Source: Gammaproteobacteria bacterium (GTDB lineage Bacteria > Pseudomonadota > Gammaproteobacteria > Steroidobacterales > SZUA-146). From it: a stretch of 7,798 bases of DNA. A program made the translations under genes and the position numbers. Location: contig QIGP01000253.1 in the NCBI GenBank assembly GCA_003228965.1, forward strand, positions 1-7,798. Direction: 5' to 3'. The notes under the pieces were generated by a model. That model was not told where the DNA came from. It was given only the letters and a program-made list of their open reading frames with translations, and did not search any database. Shown here one piece after another: positions 1-7,398 of this stretch (its first letter is position 1; each line of letters opens with the position of its first letter).

Positions 1-8
1 TAGGCCTA

Positions 9-695
9 ATGCTAGATACCCGAATTCACGTACAAACTCCTGAAGGCATCGAGCTTGCGCTAACCCCGGCAGGCTTGCTGCCGCGCGGCCTCGCCTGGCT
101 TGCCGACACCTGCATCAAGTTTGTTGTGGTCATTGTTGCCTACCTGATTTTTGTCACAGCACTTGGCGTGCTCGGCCAGGGCTTTTTCATGATTGTGCTG
201 TTTTGCTTGCTGTGGCTGTACAACGTCCTGTTTGAAGTGTTTTATTTCGGCCAGACTCCCGGTAAGAAAATGATGGGCATACGAGTCATCCGCAGTAACG
301 GGTCGCCCGTTAAGTTCACAGCTTCTGTATTACGTAATTTGATACGGGTGGTCGACTTCCTCCCCTTCTTCTATCTAGTGGGTATTTTGTCGACGCTATT
401 CTCATCATCATTTGCGCGGTTGGGCGATCTGGTAGCCGATACGGTCGTAGCCTACACAGAACCACCAAGTCTGGTTGGCTCCGTAAACTTCGAACGTTCG
501 CAACGCCTGCCTATTTCCTTAAAGGCTACCGACCATCACGCCATCATGCTCTACGCGGAGCGCCTGGATAACCTGACGCCCGAACGCGCCATGGAACTTG
601 CTGCGCAGCTTCGCGACCACATTGACGGGTCGCCTGAAATCATACGGGACAGCCTTCGTGCCCACGCGCACTGGTTAGGCGGTGAACAAACTTGA
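9..695 (+). CDS. RDD-family integral membrane protein, first visible gene of the MoxR/DUF58 operon
   Basis: The 228-residue protein has the RDD layout. Near the N-terminus LLPRGLAWLAD carries the family's Arg (R26) and first Asp (D33), followed by a hydrophobic segment at about 37-58 and a second at about 60-80. Then come the conserved GQTPGKKMMGIRVIRSNG block (81-98), LRNLIRVVDFLPF (108-120) and the closing ARLGDLVADTVV block (136-147). The C-terminal 80 residues are soluble, charged and probably cytoplasmic. RDD proteins are small multi-pass inner-membrane proteins. Some are linked to ion transport, but no transport function can be claimed here. The ATG at base 9 is only eight bases from the window edge and the frame is open upstream, so the true start could lie further left. 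It overlaps the next gene by 4 nt (TTGA), which places it in the same transcript. The family call is firm and the function unknown. Confidence 0.9.
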   Translation: MLDTRIHVQTPEGIELALTPAGLLPRGLAWLADTCIKFVVVIVAYLIFVTALGVLGQGFFMIVLFCLLWLYNVLFEVFYFGQTPGKKMMGIRVIRSNGSPVKFTASVLRNLIRVVDFLPFFYLVGILSTLFSSSFARLGDLVADTVVAYTEPPSLVGSVNFERSQRLPISLKATDHHAIMLYAERLDNLTPERAMELAAQLRDHIDGSPEIIRDSLRAHAHWLGGEQT

Positions 696-1654
696 AACAA
701 AACGAATTTATTCGCCGCTATGAGCCGTTGTGGCAAACTTTTGAAGCAGCGCTCGGCTCCAACTCCCGGAAAAATTCCGGCGACAGCCTGGAAGATCTTC
801 CGGCAAGCTATCGCACCATTTGTCACCACTTGTCGCTTGCGAAATTACGCAACTACAGCCCGGCTTTGCAAGAACGGCTGAACCAGATTGCGCTCACGGG
901 CCATCAACATTTGTATGCGGGCAAAAACGACAACGCGACCGACCTTGGCAGAGTTTTTTCTACCGATTTTCCGCGTTGCGTTCGACGCCACAAATATTAT
1001 GTCCTGATGTCTGCACTGTTATTTTTCGGGCCTCTCATTTGGATTACGCTTGCCATACTTAAAGATCCCGGCCTTGCGTACTCTGTGATCGATGTAGAAC
1101 AAGCCAACGAATACACATCCATGTATAGCGAAAGTCACCAGAACAACGATCGCCAACCGACCGACGACATTACTATGTTCGGCTACTACATTTGGAATAA
1201 CGTAAGCATTGCACTGAGAACGTTTGCCTCCGGTTTAATGCTGGGTATTGGTGCAATTACTATTTTATTGTTCAACGGTATTTACATCGGCGCCGTAAGC
1301 GGCCTAATTGCAACTTCCGGATACGGTGATACGTTCTGGTCGTTCGTCATTGGTCACGGAAGCTTCGAACTCCCCGCCATTGTGCTTGCCGGGGCCAGCG
1401 GCATGAAAATCGGCTTTGCGCTTTTGCTACCAGGCCGATTAAGTCGCGGACAATCACTGCGCCAGGCTGCGCTTGATACGGCGCCGATGATCTACGGCTT
1501 TGTCGCCATGTTAATCATCGCGGCGGCGTTAGAAGCGTTTTGGTCTCCGAACAGCCTGGTTAGTAACAACGTCAAATACGCCGTTGGCACCGTACTGTGG
1601 ATATTGGTTATTGCCTACCTGACACTGGCCGGACGCGGCGGTAGCGACACGTGA
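692..1654 (+). CDS. SpoIIM-like (DUF95) integral membrane protein
   Basis: The 320-residue protein starts with a soluble helical part of about 100 residues (MKQNEFIRRYEPLWQTFE...) followed by the SpoIIM/DUF95 membrane domain. Hydrophobic segments lie at about 103-122, 171-206, 225-247, 265-282 and 296-313. Family blocks visible are FGYYIWNNVSIALRTFASG (163-181), NGIYIGAVSGLI (195-206), GHGSFELPAIVLAGASG (221-237) and WSPN (284-287). In Bacillus SpoIIM belongs to the DMP peptidoglycan-remodelling complex of engulfment. Homologues beside MoxR genes in non-sporulating bacteria are widespread, and sporulation should not be inferred from the name. The start is TTG at 692, inside the stop of the RDD gene (TTGA overlap), with an AGGCGG-like ribosome-binding site at about 677-682. 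No in-frame ATG lies nearby, so the TTG start is favoured. It is likely coupled to translation of the gene before it. Confidence 0.9.
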   Translation: MKQNEFIRRYEPLWQTFEAALGSNSRKNSGDSLEDLPASYRTICHHLSLAKLRNYSPALQERLNQIALTGHQHLYAGKNDNATDLGRVFSTDFPRCVRRHKYYVLMSALLFFGPLIWITLAILKDPGLAYSVIDVEQANEYTSMYSESHQNNDRQPTDDITMFGYYIWNNVSIALRTFASGLMLGIGAITILLFNGIYIGAVSGLIATSGYGDTFWSFVIGHGSFELPAIVLAGASGMKIGFALLLPGRLSRGQSLRQAALDTAPMIYGFVAMLIIAAALEAFWSPNSLVSNNVKYAVGTVLWILVIAYLTLAGRGGSDT

Positions 1655-3198
1655 AGCTGTCTGAGGCTACGGCCGTCATTCGACCCCGTCGTGGCTGGGA
1701 AGCCATAGATTTGGGTGTGCGCATGGTGCAGCGTGATTTTGTTGCGCTGTCTCGTCGCTGGATTGTAGCAACTCTCCCCTGGTACGTACTTGCGCTTTGT
1801 GCCGGGCACCTGTTCGGTGACATTAGCTATGGCCTGGTGGTTTTTTGGTGGTTCAAGCCAGCTTTTGATCGGGTGTTGCTTGACTACCTAAGCCAACGCC
1901 TGTTCAGCAAAACGGTTGAGAATCCGGGCCCATTCGACCTGTGGTTTCTATTGCCATTTTCCGCCTCCGCGTGGCGACAGTTGACCTACCTTCGATTTAG
2001 CTTGGTACGAACGTTCAGCTTGCCTGTGTACCAACTGGAAGGCTCCGCCAAAAATAGTAGTGAACGCATCCGTACCTTGGTCGCGCGCGACTACGGCGCA
2101 TCTGCCTGGCTGACCATTGTCTTTTCGACGTTAAATTCAACATTGCTTATAGTCATCATTTCCCAGTTGGGGCACTGGCTTCATCCGTCGCCCGTTGTGT
2201 TGCAGGATGCGGACTTACTGGAGACCCTGTTCAACACGGAAGAAATTTATAGTGGCGTAACGTACTGGCTACATTTACTCTTTTTCTATCTGATTACCGG
2301 TCTGTTTGAGCTGTTCTTCGTTGGCGCGGGTTTTGCCATGTATTTGAATCGGCGCACACACCTCGAAGCCTGGGACATCGAGCTGTCGTTTCGGCGACTG
2401 TCCGAACGCTTAAGCCGCGGCACCGCGTCGGCTATTTTGATTTGTTTCGCCGTAGTATCACAGCTTGTGGTAACTCAAGATAGCGTGGCCCAACAAGTGG
2501 ACGAGACGCCACGCCAAACAGTCGAGTATTCGCTGCCTTCCAATGAAGAAGCCAGAAGCGTAGCTGCAGAAATCTACGCGGGTGATGAATTTGGCGAACA
2601 CATTGACGATCGTGTGTGGCGGCCTAAAGAGAACGATGAAGAAGAAGCCATCGATACGGACTTATTCGAAAATCTTGGGCCTGTCATGAAGCTATTCGCT
2701 AATTTGATTAGATATTTGCTAATTGCTGCAGTGCTTATTGCCCTCACCATGTGGATCATTCGGGAACGCCGGCGCCTGCTACTGCGTCGCAACCCTCCCA
2801 AGGACAAAGCCGATTCAACGCACGTTGAAGATACTCAGGAAGAGGAAGAGTTTGTGCCCGACCTTAATGTGCCCGAAGTGGTACGCACACTGTGGGCAGA
2901 AGGCAAGACTCGCGAAAGCCTGAGCTATCTTTACCGCAGCGCCCTGTCCTACCTGGTCACAAAACACCAGCTACTCATTGGCGATCACGCAACAGAAGAA
3001 GATTGTCTGCGTCTCGTCCGGTCCAACGCAAGCCTACAAGTGAGTTCCTATTTCAATGACATCACTCGCCAGTGGCGACTGCTGGCCTACGGCAAACGAG
3101 AGCCTGCCGACGACGTTGTGTTTGAGCTGTGTACGCGTTGGCACCAAATAGCCGACGCGCCTTCGAGCGCTTCAACAGGAACCGCAACCAGTGCGTGA
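1651..3198 (+). CDS. DUF4129-domain membrane protein
   Basis: The product is 515 residues. The start is GTG at 1651, overlapping the preceding stop (GTGA). The N-terminal half is membrane-bound, with hydrophobic segments at about 38-68, 152-172, 203-232 and 258-274. A strongly acidic loop of about 70 residues (276-345) then leads to another membrane segment (351-371) and a basic RERRRLLLRR stop-transfer patch. The C-terminal 120 residues match DUF4129: VVRTLWAEGKTRESLSYLYRS (410-430), in which the LYR core is typical, then a Thr-Glu-Glu helix (448-450). By charge, the loop should be periplasmic and the DUF4129 domain cytoplasmic, where it could meet the MoxR ATPase. DUF4129 is also found attached to transglutaminase-like proteins, but no transglutaminase Cys-His-Asp core is visible here. 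The biochemical role is unknown. Membership of the cluster is well supported by position and family. Confidence 0.88.
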   Translation: MKLSEATAVIRPRRGWEAIDLGVRMVQRDFVALSRRWIVATLPWYVLALCAGHLFGDISYGLVVFWWFKPAFDRVLLDYLSQRLFSKTVENPGPFDLWFLLPFSASAWRQLTYLRFSLVRTFSLPVYQLEGSAKNSSERIRTLVARDYGASAWLTIVFSTLNSTLLIVIISQLGHWLHPSPVVLQDADLLETLFNTEEIYSGVTYWLHLLFFYLITGLFELFFVGAGFAMYLNRRTHLEAWDIELSFRRLSERLSRGTASAILICFAVVSQLVVTQDSVAQQVDETPRQTVEYSLPSNEEARSVAAEIYAGDEFGEHIDDRVWRPKENDEEEAIDTDLFENLGPVMKLFANLIRYLLIAAVLIALTMWIIRERRRLLLRRNPPKDKADSTHVEDTQEEEEFVPDLNVPEVVRTLWAEGKTRESLSYLYRSALSYLVTKHQLLIGDHATEEDCLRLVRSNASLQVSSYFNDITRQWRLLAYGKREPADDVVFELCTRWHQIADAPSSASTGTATSA

Positions 3199-4471
3199 GT
3201 CTGTCGTCTTTGCAGGCGTGACCGTCGTGGTCGCTGGATTGGGAGCTGCCTGGTTCCTCAGTAATTTTGAACGCGTCGATGTAGAGGAGCGTGGGCCTGC
3301 CGATGCCATAGTAAAGTCTAATTCCAACTACGGCTTCAGTCAGTTTCTCAAACGTTACGACATTGAAAGCCAGCAGTTGTCATCTCTCAATACGCGTACA
3401 CAAATGCCCAACACGGCTGACACTTTAATTATTAACTTCGACGCCATCTATTTGACCGACGACGAAACGGTGGGCCTTGCCAACTGGGTTACCTCTGGTG
3501 GACACCTGGTATTGCCGTTGCCCTACGACACGGAAGACTCGTTGCTTGCCTATTTTAATATTCACTCGGGCAATGAAGATGAAGACGACTCCAGCGAGTC
3601 TGGGGCTGCCGAAGACGACGAGTCCGAAACGGACTCAATCGATAGTGACGATGTACTGAGTGACGAAGCGCCAAGTGCCGAAATATTGAGCGCCGAAATT
3701 GAATCGAGTGACACAGACGACGCTGTACTCTCTCGATACGTATACGAGGCTGGTTTTAACGGAAAAATGAGCGGCCAGTTTTCAATGAGCTACGAAGTGT
3801 ACGACGACCTGTTCAGTAACCGCGAAACACTCTGGACTCTACACATTGAACGCGAAGTGCCCGACCAGGAGAATGACAAGCGCACCTATGCGCTTGGCTT
3901 TCAATACGGACTAGGCACGATTTCACTGTTGAGCGACTACGCGCAGTGGAATAACGACAATTTTTTCGAAGACGACAACGCATTGCTGTCTCTCGCCGCC
4001 CTGTCCCAGACACGGCCCCCTGGTAAAGTATGGTTTGTTCAGACCATTCAACGCGCTAGTCTGTGGCAGCTCATATGGAATAACGCCGCCCACCTGTTGT
4101 TGTGGCTTGGTCTTGGAATTGTATTGTTCTTTTGGTGGGCAGGTCAGCGCCTTGGACGCATCTTGCCCAACCCTTCGCTACAACGCCGTGAGTTCAATGA
4201 ACACTTGATTGCCAGTGGCCGCTTTCTTTGGAGCAACAAGAAACGCGACAAATTACTACACAGCGCACAAGACGCATTGCGTAGTCGTACACGACAACGT
4301 TACCCGCGATTACACGCGTTGAGCACATCTCAGGGAAATCTGCATTTGCAAGACATACTTGAAGAGCACTACAAAACCTGGTTATTTGCCATGGAAAAAC
4401 CTGAAACCCAAACCAAACCCCATTTTCTCGATCAGATAAAAGCGATACAAAAACTATGGAAACTACTGTAG
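3191..4471 (+). CDS. DUF4350-domain membrane protein with an acidic insert
   Basis: The 426-residue protein begins with a short N-terminal anchor or signal (about 5-24), followed by a periplasmic domain (25-290) of the DUF4350 type. That domain includes [16 protein letters not shown] (43-58) and the beta strand and loop [14 protein letters not shown] (98-111). A second membrane segment (298-317) leads to the cytoplasmic tail [20 protein letters not shown], then LIASGRFLW (339-347), which is typical of DUF4350 proteins in MoxR clusters. The start is GTG at 3191, inside the end of the DUF4129 gene (8-nt overlap), with AGGA at 3177-3180 as ribosome-binding site at good spacing. Residues 127-178 are a low-complexity Asp/Glu/Ser stretch absent from the fold logic on either side. 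The function is unknown. The family resembles glutamine-amidotransferase-like sensor folds, but no catalytic Cys is evident (the protein contains no Cys residue at all), so a binding role is more likely than catalysis. Confidence 0.87.
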   Translation: MRESVVFAGVTVVVAGLGAAWFLSNFERVDVEERGPADAIVKSNSNYGFSQFLKRYDIESQQLSSLNTRTQMPNTADTLIINFDAIYLTDDETVGLANWVTSGGHLVLPLPYDTEDSLLAYFNIHSGNEDEDDSSESGAAEDDESETDSIDSDDVLSDEAPSAEILSAEIESSDTDDAVLSRYVYEAGFNGKMSGQFSMSYEVYDDLFSNRETLWTLHIEREVPDQENDKRTYALGFQYGLGTISLLSDYAQWNNDNFFEDDNALLSLAALSQTRPPGKVWFVQTIQRASLWQLIWNNAAHLLLWLGLGIVLFFWWAGQRLGRILPNPSLQRREFNEHLIASGRFLWSNKKRDKLLHSAQDALRSRTRQRYPRLHALSTSQGNLHLQDILEEHYKTWLFAMEKPETQTKPHFLDQIKAIQKLWKLL

Positions 4472-5427
4472 ATATGCCACAAGAACACACCAAAGTCGAA
4501 CAGGTTGTCGCTGCTGTAAAGCATGCAATCATTGGCCAGGACCGGGTAATTGAAGAAGTATTAATTACCCTTGTTGCTGGCGGCCACGCCTTGCTCGAAG
4601 GCGTTCCCGGACTAGGTAAAACCTTGCTGGCACGCGCCTTTTCAAAAGCGCTGGACATGCAGTTCGGACGAATACAGTTTACCCCCGATTTGATGCCTAG
4701 CGACGTGACAGGACACGCCATGTACGACAACCAAAGTGGCGTTTTTAAAATTCGCAAGGGGCCGGTCTTTACCAACCTGCTGCTCGGAGATGAAATTAAT
4801 CGTGCTCCGGCTAAAACCCAGGCATCTCTTCTCGAAGCTATGCAAGAGCGACAGGTAACGATTGAAGGCAAGTCGTTTGTACTGCCACCACCGTTCATTG
4901 TTCTTGCTACACAGAATCCCATTGAAAGCGAGGGCACGTACCCTCTGCCCGAAGCGCAACTAGATCGCTTTCTATGCAAAGTTCTCATTGATTATCCGAG
5001 CCTCGAAGAGGAAACACGTCTTACTCAAAGCGTGCTGAATAACTCCATCGGACACGAGTTCGATTTGAGCCGCGTCAACACGGTAATGACGGCCCAGGAA
5101 TTGCTTGGCGTACAAAAAGAAGCCGCCAGAGTGAAAATAGACGCACAGGTACATGGCTACGCCGTTCAAATTGCACAATCAACCCGCAGCTGGCCCGGCT
5201 TTAGCGTTGGTTGCGGGCCTCGCGGCAGCATTGCGCTTTTGCGCGCGGCCCGAGCAAGCGCGTACATAGATAAACGCGACTTTGTTACCCCGGACGATAT
5301 CAAGCGCGTGACGCTTCCGGCACTACGGCATCGAGTCATTCTGGCCCCTGAAATGGAAATTGAAGCGGTCTCGGCAGACAGCATGCTGGAAGAATTACTC
5401 AAGTCCGTGGAAGCCCCTCGCACGTGA
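4456..5427 (+). CDS. MoxR-family AAA+ ATPase
   Basis: This cytoplasmic ATPase of 323 residues is the usual length for the MoxR family. In order it shows Walker [10 protein letters not shown] (48-56), the sequence [15 protein letters not shown] (72-86) typical of MoxR, Walker [11 protein letters not shown] (108-117, with D112 and E113), sensor 1 ATQNP (151-155), the arginine-finger region PEAQLDRF (165-172), and the sensor 2 region [14 protein letters not shown] (254-267). All catalytic elements are intact. MoxR ATPases are thought to act as chaperones that activate or assemble partner complexes together with VWA-type proteins. Here the likely adaptor is the DUF58 protein encoded immediately downstream. 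The ATG at 4456 overlaps the DUF4350 gene by 16 nt and lacks an obvious ribosome-binding site. A second in-frame ATG at 4474 would give a 2-nt gap instead, so the start is uncertain by six codons. Confidence 0.96.
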   Translation: METTVDMPQEHTKVEQVVAAVKHAIIGQDRVIEEVLITLVAGGHALLEGVPGLGKTLLARAFSKALDMQFGRIQFTPDLMPSDVTGHAMYDNQSGVFKIRKGPVFTNLLLGDEINRAPAKTQASLLEAMQERQVTIEGKSFVLPPPFIVLATQNPIESEGTYPLPEAQLDRFLCKVLIDYPSLEEETRLTQSVLNNSIGHEFDLSRVNTVMTAQELLGVQKEAARVKIDAQVHGYAVQIAQSTRSWPGFSVGCGPRGSIALLRAARASAYIDKRDFVTPDDIKRVTLPALRHRVILAPEMEIEAVSADSMLEELLKSVEAPRT

Positions 5428-6731
5428 ACCCAACGCGTAGAGTTCTGGTAACGGTGGCGGGCGTCCTTCTGGTTGGCCTAGTTACGCTGTGGCGCAAAGA
5501 TTTACTCAGTGCGTGGATGATAGGCGCTGCGGCCGTACTATTTGTTCTGTGCTTTGACGCCATTGCCTCCCTGCTCCAGACACGTTCACTGGAAGCTCAG
5601 CGAACTGCCAGTGACACCCTGTCACTGGGTGCCTGGCACAACGTTTTGCTCACCATTCACAACACAGGAAGTGGTCACGAAAAGATAGATGTGATAGACC
5701 ACTTTCCTGTGTCGTTCAATAGCGATGCAACAATCACATCTATGAAACTTCCACCTGAAACTGCCAAAACGTTGAACTACCGGGTGCAACCGACGGAACG
5801 TGGAGAGCACGACTTTGCCAATATACAAATTCGTCGCTACTCGCCCTGGGGTTTTTGGACTACCCGACAGGATCTTGGCGAACCACACCTGGCACGCGTG
5901 TTCCCGAATTTCACGGCCATCAGTAAGTACGCGTTGCGCGGAGCAGACTCGCTTCAGGCAATGGCGGCTACTCACGTAAAGCAGCGACGCGGAGAAGGTC
6001 TCGACTTTCACCAGCTTCGTGAATACCGTGTCGGCGATACTTTTCGACAAATTGACTGGAAAGCTTCTGCTCGCTCGCAAAAACTTATTAGCAAAGAGTT
6101 CCAGGAAGAGCGTGACCAACAAGTTATATTTCTGCTGGACAGTGGCCGCCGTATGCTCGCACGAGACGGCGATTTGAGTCATTTTGATCACGTGCTTAAC
6201 ACCGTCATGCTGCTAGGCTACATCGCGCTTCGACAAGGTGACGCCGTTGGTTATATGACCTGTGAGCCAGACCCTCGTTGGCTGCCCGCCACTAAAGGTC
6301 GCTCTACTATTAGCACGCTCAGTCGACACTTATTCGACATGCAGCCGCGCCCTGAGGCCACGGACTACTGGCATGCCGCGACAGAACTTGTGCGTCGCCA
6401 ACGTCGTCGCGCGCTGGTTATTTTGGTAACCAATGTTCGCGACGAGGACAGTCAGGACTTGCACAAGGCTATTGGACTCTTGCGCCAACGTCATCTACTG
6501 GTTGTTGCCAGCCTCACCGAAAACGCGATTGCCGAAACGCTCGACAAACCTGTGACAACGTTTGACGAAGCTTTACATTTTGCGGCCACTCAAGACTACG
6601 TGACGCGGCGTCGCACATCTCGGACCCGCATCAGCCGGCGCGGCGTTTATATGCACGACACCGATTGCGAGTCTTTGCCTGGTGTACTCACCGACCAGTA
6701 CATGGCGATTAAACGCGCCGGTATTCTGTAA
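5424..6731 (+). CDS. DUF58-domain protein (VWA-like partner of MoxR)
   Basis: The 435-residue product has two N-terminal membrane segments (about 7-22 and 29-52). A beta-rich periplasmic or juxtamembrane part (55-165, ending in the YSPWGFW motif at 139-145) precedes the DUF58 core: [18 protein letters not shown] (188-205) and [10 protein letters not shown] (208-217). A VWA-like fold follows, beginning [10 protein letters not shown] (235-244). The metal-site motif is degenerate: where an active VWA has DxSxS, this protein has D239-S-G241-R-R243. The Arg pair with following SHFDHVLN (252-259) looks like a subfamily trait rather than damage, but that is from memory of the family. The start is GTG at 5424, overlapping the moxR-like stop (GTGA), with a weak GGA at 5409-5411. 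It is the last gene of the operon, and the protein ends normally. It probably links the ATPase to the membrane complex. Confidence 0.93.
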   Translation: MNPTRRVLVTVAGVLLVGLVTLWRKDLLSAWMIGAAAVLFVLCFDAIASLLQTRSLEAQRTASDTLSLGAWHNVLLTIHNTGSGHEKIDVIDHFPVSFNSDATITSMKLPPETAKTLNYRVQPTERGEHDFANIQIRRYSPWGFWTTRQDLGEPHLARVFPNFTAISKYALRGADSLQAMAATHVKQRRGEGLDFHQLREYRVGDTFRQIDWKASARSQKLISKEFQEERDQQVIFLLDSGRRMLARDGDLSHFDHVLNTVMLLGYIALRQGDAVGYMTCEPDPRWLPATKGRSTISTLSRHLFDMQPRPEATDYWHAATELVRRQRRRALVILVTNVRDEDSQDLHKAIGLLRQRHLLVVASLTENAIAETLDKPVTTFDEALHFAATQDYVTRRRTSRTRISRRGVYMHDTDCESLPGVLTDQYMAIKRAGIL

Positions 6732-6868
6732 GGCTAGCGCTCGCCTAAATTCCTCACACATTGAAACGCTTACGAACAGGTCACGGTTCTTGCTCGATTT
6801 CACAATACGCCCTTGTACGACTTCGCGGGACGATGGATTTTTCTAATCAATAACGCCTGTTGCTTCAC

Positions 6869-6876
6869 GAGGAAGG
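6869..6876 (+). promoter_or_regulatory. Strong Shine-Dalgarno-like site before the ATG at 6883
   Basis: GAGGAAGG sits six bases before ATG. It matches the anti-Shine-Dalgarno better than the sites in front of the operon genes, which are mostly weak. It is the main reason to take the small ORF at 6883 seriously. Confidence 0.4.
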
Positions 6877-6882
6877 TCATTA

Positions 6883-7038
6883 ATGAATCTACAAGCGGCC
6901 CTTGCAGTGACTGTCACCGATCAATTCCCATCCTGCGAAAGTAAACTGCGATCTCTTCTTCTGGCTCCAGGCTACGGCGACAAACACCAGCAACGACAAC
7001 CGCGTTGCAGGCACTCAACAAGAAACCGAAAAAACTAA
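6883..7038 (+). CDS. Possible 51-residue small protein
   Basis: An ATG at 6883 is preceded by GAGGAAGG (6869-6876) at six bases spacing, the best ribosome-binding site by eye in the window. The reading frame runs 51 codons (MNLQAALAVTVTDQFPSCES...) to TAA at 7036-7038, and an intrinsic terminator follows 17 nt later. The start, Shine-Dalgarno and terminator order is what a real small gene would show. Against it, the second half (KHQQRQPRCRHSTRNRKN) is basic and compositionally unlike the first, as happens in a frame-shifted remnant, and I recognise no family. It lies 151 bases after the DUF58 stop and could be read through from the operon. It could also be the 5' part of a decayed gene or a chance ORF in a 3' UTR or small RNA. 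Confidence 0.25.
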   Translation: MNLQAALAVTVTDQFPSCESKLRSLLLAPGYGDKHQQRQPRCRHSTRNRKN

Positions 7039-7055
7039 CCAGAAATACACGCATG

Positions 7056-7083
7056 AACGACTGCTCGGACAGCAGTCGTTTTT
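7056..7083 (+). terminator. Rho-independent terminator
   Basis: A perfect 10-bp stem, AACGACTGCT (7056-7065) paired with AGCAGTCGTT (7071-7080), closes a 5-nt loop CGGAC and runs directly into TTT, so the RNA ends in five U residues. The T-run is only on the + side. On the minus strand the hairpin is followed by CATGCG, so it should stop + transcripts: those of the six-gene operon with a 3' UTR of about 325 nt, or those of the small ORF at 6883. It was found by inspection, and no free energy was calculated. Confidence 0.8.
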
Positions 7084-7180
7084 AAATAACTTCGGCGGTA
7101 ACAGACTCATCGATAGAGTCGTCTTCGAGAGGCGATTCAGGCGGCCTGTAGTAATTTTCTGTTGGTTGATTCACTTGCAT
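7082..7180 (-). pseudogene. Possible truncated gene: 32-residue Pro-rich N-terminal tail
   Basis: On the minus strand ATG at 7180-7178 opens a 32-codon frame beginning MQVNQPTENYYRPPESPLED and ending AEVI before TAA at 7084-7082. The run of N, P, Y, E and D residues resembles the NPYxPPxA-type cytoplasmic tails that precede the first membrane segment of many small bacterial membrane proteins. Here no membrane segment follows: the frame stops and the operon terminator begins in the next bases. I infer a gene remnant cut off after its tail, or a very short peptide. No Shine-Dalgarno is visible upstream, and a MITE-like element with its direct repeat begins 11 bases before the ATG. The resemblance is by eye only, and a chance ORF of this length is quite possible. 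Confidence 0.25.
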
Positions 7181-7191
7181 CAATAAATAAG

Positions 7192-7202
7192 TTGTCAGGT
7201 TT
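7192..7202. repeat. Left copy of 11-bp direct repeat (probable target-site duplication)
   Basis: TTGTCAGGTTT directly abuts the left terminal inverted repeat. An identical copy abuts the right end at 7399-7409. Exact repeats at both outer edges are the mark of target duplication on insertion. Confidence 0.75.
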
Positions 7203-7398
7203 GAATGGCACTAAGTTTAAGTTCGTATTTATAAACAACACTTCGTCATTGCGAACCCGCAAAGCGGGTGTGGCAATCTCCATCAGGTAGTTTTGGATTC
7301 AATCAGTTATGCCACGTTACTCTATGAGATTACCGCGCGCTTCGCACTCGCAATGACGACGTTAAGGCTTTCACACAAGCTTAAAATTAGTGCCATTC
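7203..7398. mobile_element. 196-bp MITE-like element with 19-bp terminal inverted repeats
   Basis: The ends are GAATGGCACTAAGTTTAAG (7203-7221) and CTTAAAATTAGTGCCATTC (7380-7398). Read as the reverse complement the second is GAATGGCACTAATTTTAAG, an 18/19 match. The element encodes no transposase and no ORF of useful length, so it would need an enzyme supplied elsewhere. It is flanked by a perfect 11-bp direct repeat, in the range reported for IS4-type transposases, but the sequence does not allow a family assignment. The interior holds a CGTCATTGCGA palindrome (7244-7358) almost exactly centred, with 22 and 21 bases on either side, so the whole element can fold as one long imperfect hairpin. 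The site without it would read AAG-TTGTCAGGTTT-ATC. Confidence is high that it is an inserted repeat and lower on its class. Confidence 0.78.
7244..7358. repeat. Palindromic CGTCATTGCGA...GGCAATCTC repeat inside the MITE
   Basis: The left arm 7244-7280 begins CGTCATTGCGA and ends GGCAATCTC. The right arm 7326-7358, reverse complemented, begins CGTCATTGCGA and ends GGTAATCTC. The 11 outermost bases match perfectly and the rest imperfectly. The left arm contains its own perfect hairpin, ACCCGC-AAA-GCGGGT (7255-7269). The loop 7281-7325 shows no coding signal. Sequences of this type occur as dispersed palindromes in the genomes of many unrelated bacteria (from general knowledge). They are often mis-annotated as small hypothetical genes. 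Confidence 0.8.

Noticed and set aside
692..1654. Reading the SpoIIM-like gene as evidence of sporulation
   Set aside because: SpoIIM/DUF95 proteins next to MoxR and DUF58 genes are common in non-sporulating bacteria, and no other sporulation gene is present.
4194..4988. A long minus-strand ORF (264 codons) across the DUF4350/moxR junction
   Set aside because: It is antisense to two well-recognised genes and its product is rich in Ser, Cys and Arg with no domain pattern. It is a shadow of the coding strand.
5622..6191. A 189-codon minus-strand ORF within the DUF58 gene
   Set aside because: It is fully antisense to the conserved DUF58 core, with no ribosome site or family motif seen.
6732..6750. 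AGGC...GCCT hairpin directly after the DUF58 stop as operon terminator
   Set aside because: The stem is only about four base pairs and no T-run follows. The hairpin at 7056-7083 is far better.
6761..6806. TTGAAA (6761-6766) as the -35 of a promoter for the small ORF
   Set aside because: No acceptable -10 hexamer lies 16-18 bases downstream. The nearest AT-rich candidate, CACAAT at 6801, is 34 bases away.
7090..7183. A + strand open frame running through the terminator hairpin towards 7183 (from about 6950)
   Set aside because: It has no start codon with a ribosome site, passes through the terminator stem, and its translation past the hairpin shows no domain pattern.
7244..7358. The CGTCATTGCGA repeats as part of a CRISPR array or as an attachment site
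   Set aside because: There are only two arms, in inverted orientation with one spacer, and no integrase or tRNA. A palindromic dispersed repeat explains it.
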